Shown here one piece after another: positions 17,348 through 27,467 of a stretch of DNA of 35,406 nt; the stretch's first letter is position 1, and every line of letters starts with the position of its first letter. The stretch is from JAVSMW01 sp032027005. GTDB lineage: Bacteria; Bacillota; Thermincolia; Thermincolales; UBA2595. The position numbers and the translations under genes are program-made. Location of the stretch: the NCBI GenBank assembly GCA_032027005.1, contig JAVSMW010000019.1, positions 1-35,406 on the forward strand, written 5' to 3'. Under the pieces are notes generated by a model. That model made no database searches. It was not told the origin of the DNA and worked only from the letters and a program-made list of their open reading frames with translations.

Positions 17348-19709
17348 TCAGATTTGTGCCTGTTCGCCCGGCTTGGTGGTCATCAGGTTATAGAGCTTCG
17401 TGTTGCGCGGGAATTGGTCGGTAAAGGGCACGAGGGAACTGCCCACTTTGATGAGGCCGTTCCCCGCGTCNACGTTGGTGATGTAGGAAAGCTGGAGGTC
17501 AGAAATGTTCAACAGCTTGGCAAGCTCAATCCGGTCGGTACTGGCCTGATTGAGCATGACGATAAACTCACTGTTGGCCAGCATGGTGCGGGCCGTATGG
17601 CTCTGCANAAAGATCATCCACATTCTGCGTGATGCCCGTACAAAAAGCGCCGTACTTCCTAACANNCGCTTCCATAGCNNGTGAACAGGAAATTGGCGCT
17701 GTACTCATGCTGGAACAACAAGTAAATTTCATCAATAATGATAAACGTGTTTTTGCCCTTGGCCCGGTTCTGTGTGATGCGGTTTAAGATGCTGTCCAGC
17801 ACCACCAGCATCCCGNTGGGAAGGAGCTGCTTGCCTAAATCCAAAATGTCATAGCAAATCAGGCGGTTGTTCACATCTACGTTGGTGGGCTTTGCAAAGG
17901 TGTTCAGACTGCCGGAGGTAAAAAGTTCGATGGCAAGAGCGATTTCCTGCGCATCCGGCTCCGCCTGCTTCNAAAGCTNCCCGTGNAAAGTCCTGCAGAG
18001 TTGGAGGGTTATCCCGGTAATTGCTTTGCAGATACTTCCGGTAAACGCTCGCCGTGCAGCGGTCTATCAGGGATTTCTGCTTNGCGCCCAGGTTTTGTCC
18101 GCCGATAAGCTGCTCGCACAGTGACAGGACNAAATTCGGATTTGAGGATGACCGGGTTTGCGCCATCGCCGTAATCCTTGCTCATATCCATTGCGTTTAT
18201 ATGATTTTGAGAGGTCGCGGAGATATGGATGATCTCGCCGCCCATTGCTTTGACAAGGGAGGAATACTCCCTTTCCGGGTCAATCAGGATAATATCGTCG
18301 TCGCTNGGAAAGCATCTGATTGNCGATTTNCCCGCTTGGCGGTAAAGCTCTTGNCCAGNAGCCGGAAACGCCGAGGATAAAACTGTTCCCATTTAACAGA
18401 TGCTTGCGGTTGGCGATAATCATGTTCTTGGATATGACATTCTGCCCGTAGTAGATGCCGCCGCTATGAGCGATTTCCTGCGCTCGGAACGGGATAAACA
18501 CCGCTGTGCTTTCGGTGGTCAACGTCCGTATCGCTTCGATCTTACGCANGGCCGTAGGGCNAGCACCGTGTTCAGGCCGTCCATTTGCTGATAGGTCAGG
18601 GTGGAGAATTNGGCACAGGTGCTTTCGCGCCGTGGTCAGCANGGGTTTCCGTATCGCTGTCAAGCTGCTCCTTGCTGTCCGCAATATGCACCATCGTAAG
18701 GACAGCGAACATCATCCGCTGGTCGCGGGTGGTCAGGTCGTCAAGGAATTCCTTGCTCTCTTTCCTTTGCTGCTCCATGTCGTAGGGCACAACGGCGGAA
18801 AAATTGTTGCTTTGANTTTTGCCGCCGCTGCCAGTTGGTGATGTTAGTTTCTACGCCCAACAGCCGGTTTTCCACCTCACGCACGGCTTCATCAGTGGGG
18901 ATGGGGATGATGTCAAGGGACAGCAGCATATTCCGGTTCAGGNTCGCNAAANGCTCGGATACCATGCTGTCCTTGATGTAGCTGGCATACTCCCGCAGGA
19001 AAATGACGCGTCCGAATTTACCGCCCATACGAAAGTGGTCTTTTTCAAATTCAAAGGTATCTGGACAGATATAGTCCTTAAAGTCATGCCCTTTTCTCAT
19101 CGTATCGGACAGGTCGAAATGGAAATCCGTTTCCTCGCCGGCGCGGAAAAAGTCATGAANGATTCTAAGGCGGTCGGTGGCATCCAGCTCTACGCATTTG
19201 GAACCTAAGTGGGAAAAGTGGGTAATCAGGTCGGTGCCGATGCGGGAAAAGTAATTGCGGGCTTCTTCAATGTTCTTTTTCACCACCGACACGGTGACAT
19301 ACTTATCTTGCACAATACTGTTTGCACCGGTGGCCATATTCATGAGCNATCTGGTTATACTCCCTGCGATACTCATCCAGGNCTGTCGTATTTTAACGGA
19401 ATCAGGATGGAGCTTTCAAAGTCCGCTTTGTTTAAGCGGCGATTGTTGATGGTGATTTTTNGTGGTCGCTCCACTGTCAAAGGAATTGAGCAGCTCCGAN
19501 TAGGATNAAAAACATTGCTTCTTTGTCTTCCTTGGACGCCACCGCGTAGTTTATATCCTCGAAGCGAAAGGATTTGGAAAANTTTGTTGCCCACCCGGAA
19601 AATCCCATCCGGCCAGATGGTGCGGACGGGGATAGCCTGTTGGACGCCTTTAGGGNACGACAANCCGCTCTTTATCCTGCTTCATGATTTTTTGCAGGGT
19701 CTTAATCAT
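17348..19709 (-). CDS. virB4: VirB4/TraE-type conjugation ATPase
   Basis: About 787 residues when joined across many N's. The start MIKTLQKIMKQDKER follows AAGGAGG and overlaps the prgI stop. Family features are the N-terminal block ITINNRRLNKADFESSILIP, the ATPase Walker A region NSFILGVSGSGKS (partly masked by N's), IILIDPEREYSSLVKAMGG, and Walker B NTFIIIDEIYLLFQHEY. The end is LYNLMTTKPGEQAQI. VirB4 is the cytoplasmic motor of type IV secretion and works with the membrane proteins encoded next to it. The many breaks coincide with N's and are probably sequence errors. Confidence 0.9.
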
Positions 19710-20072
19710 GGCGTTTCAATTCCTCCTTTTCATGATTCGCAATAACGTTTTTGAGTGCTTCATAGTAGACATTGGTCGGATAAAAGGTCAGCTTTTTGGG
19801 CATGAGAAACTCTGATTTGATATACGCCCATAAAAANCTGCTCTGCCGTCANTGCCGTGGTACTTGATAAAGCCCAGCGCCGCAAANGGGGGCGGCCCCC
19901 AAAATGCACATCCAGCTTACGGTTTCCGTGCCGAAGAAGCTCCGCAGACCGAAGTAGATGCCCACGGCTATACCAACGGCCAGNAACAGAAAAAATGAAC
20001 TGCCGCAGGGACAGTCCAAAAAACATGCTTTCGGTATAATCCCGGATTTCCCGGTTGATCTTGACTTCCNAA
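19702..20072 (-). CDS. prgI: PrgI-family membrane protein (VirB3-like)
   Basis: About 123 residues. The likely start is a TTG near 20,072 (EVKINREIRDYTESMFFGLS), 8-10 bases after GGAGGTGATTG; an N lies in the codon region. Two membrane segments follow (LAVGIAVGIYFGL and VSWMCILGAAPFAALGF), then a soluble tail ending NHEKEELKRHD. PrgI proteins hold the VirB3 place in Gram-positive type IV secretion systems and precede virB4, as here. The stop overlaps the virB4 start by 8 bases, so the two are translationally coupled. Confidence 0.85.
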
Positions 20073-20120
20073 ATTCAATCACCTCCAANTAAAAAATAGC
20101 GTNCTCACAACGAAGCGCTA

Positions 20121-20333
20121 TTAGGTTGCTTGCCTCATCGTTCCTGCTGGTTTTTTCTGTGNTTTTTCTTTCTCCTTTTGGATCTTCACTACNAATGCGT
20201 CAACCTTGCGGTTCTGCGCAATAACTGCCTCATCCTGTATGATAGGAGTACCATTTTCTAAGGCTTCATCCACAAGTCTGTTGAGCGTTTCTTTCNCTTT
20301 TTCCAGCTTTTCATTGTAACNTACCTTTTTCAT
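20121..20333 (-). CDS. Small helical protein, possibly Spo0E-like
   Basis: About 70 residues (MKKVRYNEKLEKLKETLNRL as read through N's, then DEALENGTPIIQDEAVIAQN and RKVDA). The pair of helices with an N-x-K-x-D centre recalls the Spo0E aspartyl-phosphatase family, but the canonical SxExD motif is not clear. AAAGGAGG lies 7 bases before the ATG. It sits between the TrbL-like gene and prgI. If Spo0E-like it could act on a phosphorelay of the host; that is inference only. Confidence 0.5.
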   Translation of the reverse strand: MKKVXYNEKLEKXKETLNRLVDEALENGTPIIQDEAVIAQNRKVDAXVVKIQKEKEKXQKKPAGTMRQAT

Positions 20334-20424
20334 GCTGAAACCTCCTTTTGCCTTAATCACTGCGGTAGCCTTCCATTTCTTTTTTCCATGCGTAATAATG
20401 GAATCAGGAANGGAGGGTTTATTT

Positions 20425-20698
20425 ATGCTGTATGCATCCATTTTCATTTTNCTGCTGATGCTCCTGCTGAACACCATGTTNCAAAATTGCGTCGGTTTTC
20501 CGTTTGGGGATACCGCTGCTTTACGTCTTTGCCGTGCCGATCTTCTTCCCGGACTTTCTGCATGAGCATGAAATGCTGGCAACGGGAATTTTGTTTGCCA
20601 TGCTCGGCTTTGTTGTATTAAGCNGGGTCGTGAGCATACGCAAAAAGCTCCGGCACAGACGGGAACAAAACCAGTTTACGTGCATAAACGGCAGATAG
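20425..20698 (+). CDS. Small membrane protein on the opposite strand of the conjugation operon
   Basis: About 90 residues after joining across N's: MLYASIFI, LLMLLLNTM, then GIPLLYVFAVPIFFPDFLHE, HEMLATGILFAMLGFVVLS and a basic tail. GGAGGG lies 8 bases before the ATG. It has about three hydrophobic segments and no motif I recognise. It fills the gap between the converging ends of its leftward neighbours without overlapping them, which favours a real gene. No function can be given. Confidence 0.6.
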
Positions 20699-20700
20699 CG

Positions 20701-21546
20701 TTACAGCCCCATCATTTCCCGCACCACGCGGTCAGCCATTTTAACAGCGCCCACCAGCACCAGCATGTTGAAAATCAACTCCCCGATGTAGGCCCACACC
20801 ATTGTTACGGCGCTGGCGCTGGTATCCACCGCAGGCGGGGAGGACGCAAAGACGGAAAAGATGATGCAGGCCAGAACAATAATCGCTCCCNTCCANGGCA
20901 TACNGGCAGCATAGCCTTTCAGAAAGGCTTTGCCGATGCTCTGGCTCGGTTCTCCCGCAAAGGAGGACAGAGGTACGGGGGCGATTGCCGTGTNAAAGAT
21001 ATAGCTTAAAAAATCGTCCGTAGACCGACATAATCATGATGAAGGACAGCACCGTAATGAACAGGCCGCCGATGAGTGTCACCGCCCAAAGGGGAATGCT
21101 CTCCCAAAAGCCGCAGTCCTCAATAGCCTGTACGATGGTGTCCGGCAAAACTGCTTCGGTCGTCGTTCCAAAGCCCGCACTGCTCATGATGGTGGAGATA
21201 ATCCCCTGCACGATATCGAACAGCGCCATCATTAACTCCAGTCNATAGGTGACAACACCCTTTGCCAAAGCAAAGCGTATGAACAGCTTCAGGGCGTGTT
21301 CCGGCTTTTTAACTTCNGCAAAACTGCCGCAGGTCTTGACCACGCCGATGACAAAAAACAGTACCAGCAGGGCAAGGCCGATGGCCTGCAATGCGCCGTG
21401 AATATCTACAATGACGCTCCAGATACCGCCNGCCCTTAAACTCCGTAGGGGATTGGGTGACGATCTGCCAGATTTCCGACNGCTTATCGNTTCCATGTTT
21501 GAAGGGCATTATTGAGATTGTCAATCACCCAGTTGCCGCTTCCCAT
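20701..21546 (-). CDS. TrbL/VirB6-like conjugation membrane protein
   Basis: About 281 residues, starting MGSGNWVIDNLNNALQTW after GGAGGTGG. Membrane segments include IHGALQAIGLALLVLFFVIG, WAVTLIGGLFITVLSFIMI, AIIVLACIIFSVFA and GELIFNMLVLVGAVKMA, with the family-like phrase FAGEPSQSIGKAFLKGY between them. Proteins of this type form the inner-membrane channel core of ICE type IV secretion. In related elements the gene follows the DUF3852 gene directly; here a Tn7-like transposon separates them and has taken away whatever read-through expression joined them. Frame breaks coincide with N's. Confidence 0.85.
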
Positions 21547-21629
21547 AATGTGACCACCTCCTTAAAAAGATTAGGGGAACAGGCTTTTAACGGCCTATTC
21601 CCCTTAAATGTGAGGCGCTGTTACCTCCG

Positions 21630-21779
21630 AATAAAGTTTGATATAAATCGCCTTGTTTTAAGGNANTTTTNAAAACAAAATTTGATATATTTTTTGATTT
21701 CAATNNTTTAGNCACTACCTTTCCGATAAAATTTGTTTTGTCCATCCGTTGATANTAAAAATAAAGTTTGATATAAATC
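21630..21779 (+). repeat. Left-end TnsB-type binding repeats
   Basis: AATAAAGTTTGATATAAATC occurs exactly at 21,630-21,649 and at 21,760-21,779. A diverged copy (AACAAAATTTGATATAT) lies at about 21,675-21,690, and a short one (GATAAAATTTG) near 21,725. All point inward from the left end. Spaced copies of a 20-base site over about 150 bases match the left-end layout of Tn7-like elements. Confidence 0.75.
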
Positions 21780-21844
21780 ACCGCNTTTTGGGAATATACA
21801 AAAAAGCAACCGACATCAGCNGATTGCTCTTTGCTTGCAGATAT

Positions 21845-23772
21845 TCANTTTTGTAATTGCTCAATGCAGTCACGNGTAAAGGCTTCTAATGGAATAAANC
21901 AGCTTGTGCGAAATTGAAGCCTTGACTTGAATCTGCGGCAGGAGAAGATTCCTCCNTGAATCATAAAGCTCTTTTACCGCCCACTGAATCTTTCTCTTGC
22001 GCCATTCCTCGTCGGTTTCCAATGCCTCATCCAAATACGCCTGTGTCTTTGGGAGATAGCCTTTAGCCAGANTTTTTGTAGAGATTGTTCAGCCCGCCGT
22101 ACTTTTCCACAGAATTTCGATTAANTCCAAACGGGGCGGCCCGGCNAAACTATTCAAGTAGGCAACAGCAGCGCGGGCNTTTTTCTAAACTATCATTATC
22201 GTTGTCAGCCCATTCAAACACTGTATACCGTTTGGACTTTGGCGCATTGACCTCATACCAATCCACATCGTTTTTCCGCAGCCATTTGTAAATTTCAGGG
22301 TAACGCTTAATCAGAAAACTGCGGGATGAATCCGGGTTGTCTTTNCATGACCTGTAACCATTGCGCCCGATAGTAGTCTTTCGATCTTGGCTTTGGAGCA
22401 GGTTCCGGCACAGTTTTCCGTTTATAGTAGATATATGGCTTCTTCTTCGGCAATTGATCTGCCGGAAAGAAACCCAGTTCAACACCCAATCGCTTTACTG
22501 TTAGAAAACCACAGCGTAGTTTTTCTGTGATGTGCATAATNGGGAGCGCCGGATTTTATCATCTCCTTGAACGTATCCATCCACAACCACCNGTAGTCCA
22601 CCGTATCAATATGGNCCGGAATATTGTTTGCTTTTAGGTCTTTCACGGCTTCGTCTGTATGCAAACCCGNCAGTGAGCGCAAGTGAATGTTGCCTGATGG
22701 CGGGAAGCAAACTGCACCAGAGGCGGCAGTTCAGAAATCACATCTTTCAAATAGTACGGGCAAACNCGGATTTCTGCATGGCCACGGGCCTGTTCCATAG
22801 GGATGCGCTACATCGTGTTGCTTGGTAAAGAAATCTTCGGCAGACCCGGCCAAAANTCGCATAAGCAAAAGATAATAGACCGGATAGAGCAGAGAATTTC
22901 GTTTATGCATAACGCGCTCTGACCACGGAACCACACTTTGTGAACGAACCTCCAAAAGCTCTAAAAGCTCCTGCCCATAAAACTCACAAATCTCCTTGTC
23001 GAGCAATTGGCTTTTCATCCTGCGCCCGCTTAAACTGCGATACCCTTTCACCTGAAGCNATTGGTCATAAATTTCCATTGTCCATTCTGAAAACGGCAGA
23101 GCATAACCGTTTTGCATAATCCAAGCTGCGTCCNACCGCGATATNGATCAGCTTTTCAGCAGCATCGTCGCAAAAGGAAGGTGCAGGCTCATTGGAAGCC
23201 ACCGCAAAAGATGCGGCATGAAACTTCGAGCTAATATCTTTTTGAAAGATNAACGGAATTCCTGATTGGTTTNCCATGAACAGGACACATCAGAACGCCG
23301 GGAAGCAAGTGAAGTCTGTGCCANATATGGTTCGCCATAAAGCCGAATATCTTTCTGCCAACAATCCTCGCAATAGCGGAGATACTGCCACTTGGGGCTT
23401 TTNGGAGCGANGGCAGACCGCAAAGCTGGTAAGCCATAATGTCGCTTTGCAATTCACTTTCCAGTAGCTCCAAAACTTGAAGCCCGCGCTCTTTTGGAAG
23501 AAATGGCTTCAAGAACGGATAAATCGTATTNNGGGTTGCAAAATATTCCGCCGTTNAAGCCCGTNCTCTGGCGGAATCCGCAAGGCTACNNTTTGCTGAG
23601 AGATTGCGGCAGATACAAATTCGCACTGATCTTTTTGCCCCATATTGTTTTGGCGGTGCTGATAAANGGCCGGATTGCCGCTTCGGATGTGGTATCGGCA
23701 CATAACACTGTGAAATATCTCGTCAGGATACGGTGTTGGGAAAAAGCCCAGCGNGGATTCGTCAAAACTCAT
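21845..23772 (-). CDS. tnsD: TnsD/TniQ target-selection protein
   Basis: About 640 residues when joined across N's. It starts MSFDES, then LGFFPTPYPDEIFHSVMCRY and HIRSGNP, the classical TniQ opening. A zinc finger follows near residue 115-150: LRYCEDCWQKDI and YWHRLHLLPGVLMCPVH. Farther on are YPVYYLLLMR and the TnsD-type block HPYGTGPWPCRNPxCP with a second metal site, then a long C-terminal part ending RDCIEQLQN. TniQ proteins alone are about 300-400 residues; this length is that of TnsD, which binds a fixed chromosomal site and recruits TnsC. A few bases of overlap with tnsC suggest coupling. Confidence 0.85.
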
Positions 23773-25330
23773 CCGCCGATTCCGCGATGAAGCNNGACTT
23801 TTTCAGATTTTCATACGGCGATTCCCCGNCGGCNTTTCTTAAANTCATCATCCTGCTCATCAATATCGGTCGGATTCTTTTCTGTTTCCATATTCAGAGC
23901 AAATTTGAATGCCTTTTTGACAACGGCGGCAAGAGGCTGGCCTGACACGGATTTTCCGATGGCTTTTTTCACAGCGGAACGGGCAACTTTTGAGGATATA
24001 TCCATTTCGAGAAGTTTCAGCACCGCCTGTTCTGTGAGCGACAGTATTTCATTTTGCCCCAAAGGAATATCGCCGCCGGCTATCCTCCCGGACTGAGCGG
24101 CAAGGTAATNNTCNNANANNGNTGNGNTTGATGTCCTCATACATCAGCAGTTTTTTCATATTGCCGGAACGGAGCGCGTCGAGCATGGGCTTTACCAGCC
24201 GCAGCTTTTCCGCCGCGACTTCTTTGACGGTTTGGGCGGTTATCGTTTCCGTCCCGTCGGCAATCGCTTTCATCTGCGCCATCGCATAGAGCTTTACCGC
24301 AATGTCGATAATGCCCTGGCTTTCATCATAGAGAACATTTTTCAGTTCAGCTTGTCAGGGGGATTTTGTTTCGTGTCCACTGGTTTTTCCACATTGCCCG
24401 CAGTATGATCTCCCACGAGAGGTCGTTTTGCATCCTGTCCCACAGCAAATCCCCCTGTCCGCTGCCGCGCCGCGCCTGCCGGAACTCGCTCTGCAAAACC
24501 GACATGGCCTTTGTGGTTCCAATCAGCACGACGGGGACGCCGATTGTGTTGACCAACGTAACGAAGAAATTCAGCATTTTGTCCGAGCCGCCGCTTTTCG
24601 CCTGGGCTGAGATGCTGGATTTCATCAATCACAAGCAGCCCAAGACAATGCGTTGTGGCGATTTGCGCCATGCGGGGGAGCGCGGCGTCCACCGTCATGC
24701 GGTCAGAGGAGAACTTTTTGGAATAGCCCGTACCCAAAATGCGGTCAACATAGGCGAAGAAGCTCAGGCACAGCCCCTTTAACGAGCCGTCAAACGGGCA
24801 GTCGATTTTCGCCCATACCAACTGCGTTAAAAACAGCGGTTTCCCTTTGTACTTCGTGTGCAGGATTTGTTGAGGATAGAGCGATAAAACCTTTTCCACT
24901 GCCGTTGTTTTGCCTACGCCGGACATCCCGATAACGGTAAAGCCGGAAGCGGTAGAGTTCAGGCTGTAAACAGCGTTCAGGCCGGATTTTTCCCGAATGG
25001 CAACCGCGCCCTGCGCCAGCCTTGCCGCATAATCAGGCGTAACGGGATTTTTTGAGATATAGCCCTGACGTATCGCCCGTGAAACCCTCCTGTTCTATGT
25101 CAATGTGGGTATCAAGAGGCTGGAAGTACCGAAACAGTCTGCCGATACAGTGGAAGCGGTTACTGCGCGTCAAATTCCCGTTCGCCCTCGTTGTATCCGG
25201 GGTCAACCGTCAGAAGCTTGGCCGCCTCATAACTTGAATAAATGGGCGGCAGCGCCTCTATCAATGGATTTCCCTTGTATTCCTCAATAATCTGCGGCAG
25301 GTAACAGGCTTTGCCCGGTTCATTTTTCAT
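23762..25330 (-). CDS. tnsC: TnsC AAA+ transposition regulator
   Basis: About 520 residues after joining breaks near 25,165, 24,610 and 24,350 and the N's at 24,109-24,126. The ATG directly follows the tnsB stop (TGA-ATG) and begins MKNEPGKACYLPQIIEEYKG. Walker A is GMSGVGKTT near residue 136, Walker B LLVIDEIQHL near 235, and the sensor region is PVVLIGTTKAM. The C-terminal part (KLRLVKPMLDALRSGN) continues to a stop overlapping tnsD. TnsC binds ATP, polymerises on target DNA and links the target selector TnsD to the TnsA-TnsB transposase. Its length is close to the 555 residues of Tn7 TnsC. Confidence 0.88.
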
Positions 25331-27467
25331 TCAGCCGTTCCTCCAAATTGCTTTTGAATCATGGCGAGCGTGGGAGAAATGGCCGCAGGTTTTTCTTGCG
25401 GTTCAGGCTTGGCGGGTCTGCGGCACATCGTCATCGCCAAGAGAAAAGGCTTCATCCCTGCGGTTGCGCTCTTTTTCGGCGCGCCTGTTTTCACGGATGT
25501 TTTTGGTTCTGGCGAGTTTGGATTTCGGGACAGCCGTCTGCCGCGCCATTTCCTCCGCTTCCGCGATAACGCTGTCTATCGCTGCGGACAAGTCCGCTTT
25601 GGTCGCCATTTCCTTTGCGGCGTTTTGGCGGCGCAGCAGCTTTTCGGATTCCTGCAAATAGCGGATTTCGTCCAAACACATATCCACATATTTGTCCTGC
25701 CACTTTGCCAAAAAGCAATTGTCAAAAGACCCGTCCGGCTCCCGTACATAAATGGCGCTCATATTCCGTGGGGTCGAAAAGAGACATCCACCTTGTAGCT
25801 GCCCTTTGCCCGCGCCGTTTCAAACCAATGCTCCTCGGCGGCGCGTTCGCACAGATAATACAAACCTTTGAAGCGAATACCTTTTGCCGTTACGGAAGCC
25901 GTTCCCGTTGGCATCAGGCACAGCTTGACGGTTTCCTCCGGGAACGAGCGCAACGCGCCGGAGCAATGGGCGATACCCCAATTCCAAAGTTTAATGGGAA
26001 TCGGTTCCACATTGTCCGCAATCATATCCGCCGTGCGCTCATAGCCTTCTAAAAAATGATGATTGTTGTGTTGGAGTACGCACTTGTATCAGGATTTTGG
26101 TAAGCTGATGAATATCCAGTTTCGCGTCAAGGCGGTAATCTCTGCCGCCGCGCTCCGACATATCCGGCTTGACATGGCCGGGCAGAAACGCCACCGCCTT
26201 GGTGTTGATGGTTCGATAAATACTGCTCGACAATACCTTTCATGTCGGCGCGATAGGGCGGTGCGTTTTCCACCCGCACGTTCAGGGCGTTTATGAGGGT
26301 TTCCACAGATCTGCTCTCCATCTCGCCCCGGTCGCCCAATTATCGCGTTTGGGACATGGCGGCACGGCCACTCGCTATCGGTGATGTGGGCGCCGTATTC
26401 CGCGCAATATTTCACCTTGTCGGAAGCGGCGTGGCAATCGCCATCATAGCTCCCGCCACGAGGGGCCTTCCAGGCCCACATACATCCCCGCGACCATGCG
26501 GCTGAATGTGTCGATGACAAATAAATGACCGGGCGGGCCGATGATGTCGGCGCGGGGTTGAAACGCGAAAACCAGATAAATATCGCCCTATGGTCGCGTC
26601 AATCTGGTATTTTGCACCCGGCCCCATGATGCCGTAATCGGATTTCCCCAAAAATAGCCCTGTGGTCAAGGGCATATTTCGCTTCACCTTTGCGTTTAGA
26701 AATTTTCTCTTGCGTATCGTGCTTTTTCCCATACCAATAACGGAACTGCCCGATTGTGGGAATTTCATTTTCAGGCAGAAGCTCGGCTTTCACCGTGCCG
26801 GTCCGGCTGCGTTACGAATTTCGTGTAATGCTCCTTAATCATCAGGTCGTATGCGTCTTTCAGCGTATACCCGTTTCGGTTGTGATAATATTTTTTGATA
26901 GCCTGCTCAAATATCCGTTTGGTTTCTTCATCCACGTTCCTGCCCGGAGCTTTCGCCGTATTTTGCGGGGGGCGACCCTCGCTTTGAATCGGTAGAGTTG
27001 CGTTCTTTTCCGCCACCGCCGCAATTTTGGTAGTTCGGTAGAAAGGCGTTTTTGGTTTTGCCGTTCTTCCAAAACTGTTTTAGATAGCGATGGAACGTGG
27101 TCATCGTTTTGCCTGTGTTCTGAACCGCTTTTTCGATTATTGCGCCGCGCTCTTTTTTATGAAAGATCGCAGGCTCGGCAAGTACAATATCTTTCATCAA
27201 TTCCCAGAGGCTATCACGGAAATCCTTTTCTTTGTCGCTCAGATAATCTTCGGACACAACAGGTAAAAACGGTTCAGAGTCTTGAAACGTTATTAGCCCT
27301 TGGCTAAGTTGGCTTTGCAATTCCGTATAGCCAACCCAATATGGCATGGCTACCGTATCGATATCGAAAAGGCAGATGCTTTTCGGGTTGCCGGAAATCC
27401 AAAGTATGCGGATAAAATGACCGCTTTCCGAAGATTTTAGAACATCGTTTATCAGTAAATCTCTCAT
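25331..27467 (-). CDS. tnsB: TnsB DDE transposase
   Basis: About 711 residues after joining several one-base breaks. The N-terminus is TnsB-like: RILWISGNPKSICLFDIDTV, then AMPYWVGYTELQ. Winged-helix DNA-binding parts follow. The rve core has a first aspartate in GAKYQIDATIGDIY near 287, a second in IGDRGEMES near 377, and a glutamate in DMKGIVEQY near 413. The characteristic VGLEGPSWREL block lies between them. The acidic tail ends TLAMIQKQFGGTAE, where Tn7 TnsB contacts TnsC. TnsB binds the terminal repeats and cuts and joins the 3' ends. The ATG overlaps the stop of the preceding gene by ATGA. Confidence 0.9.

Noticed and set aside
21630..21779. Repeats read as an origin or iteron array
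   Set aside because: No replication protein is near, and the same core occurs in inverted order at the other end of the tns genes, which fits transposon ends.
24366..25798. Several plus-strand frames of 90-145 codons
   Set aside because: They lie opposite tnsC and tnsB and come from the GC-rich codon pattern of those genes.
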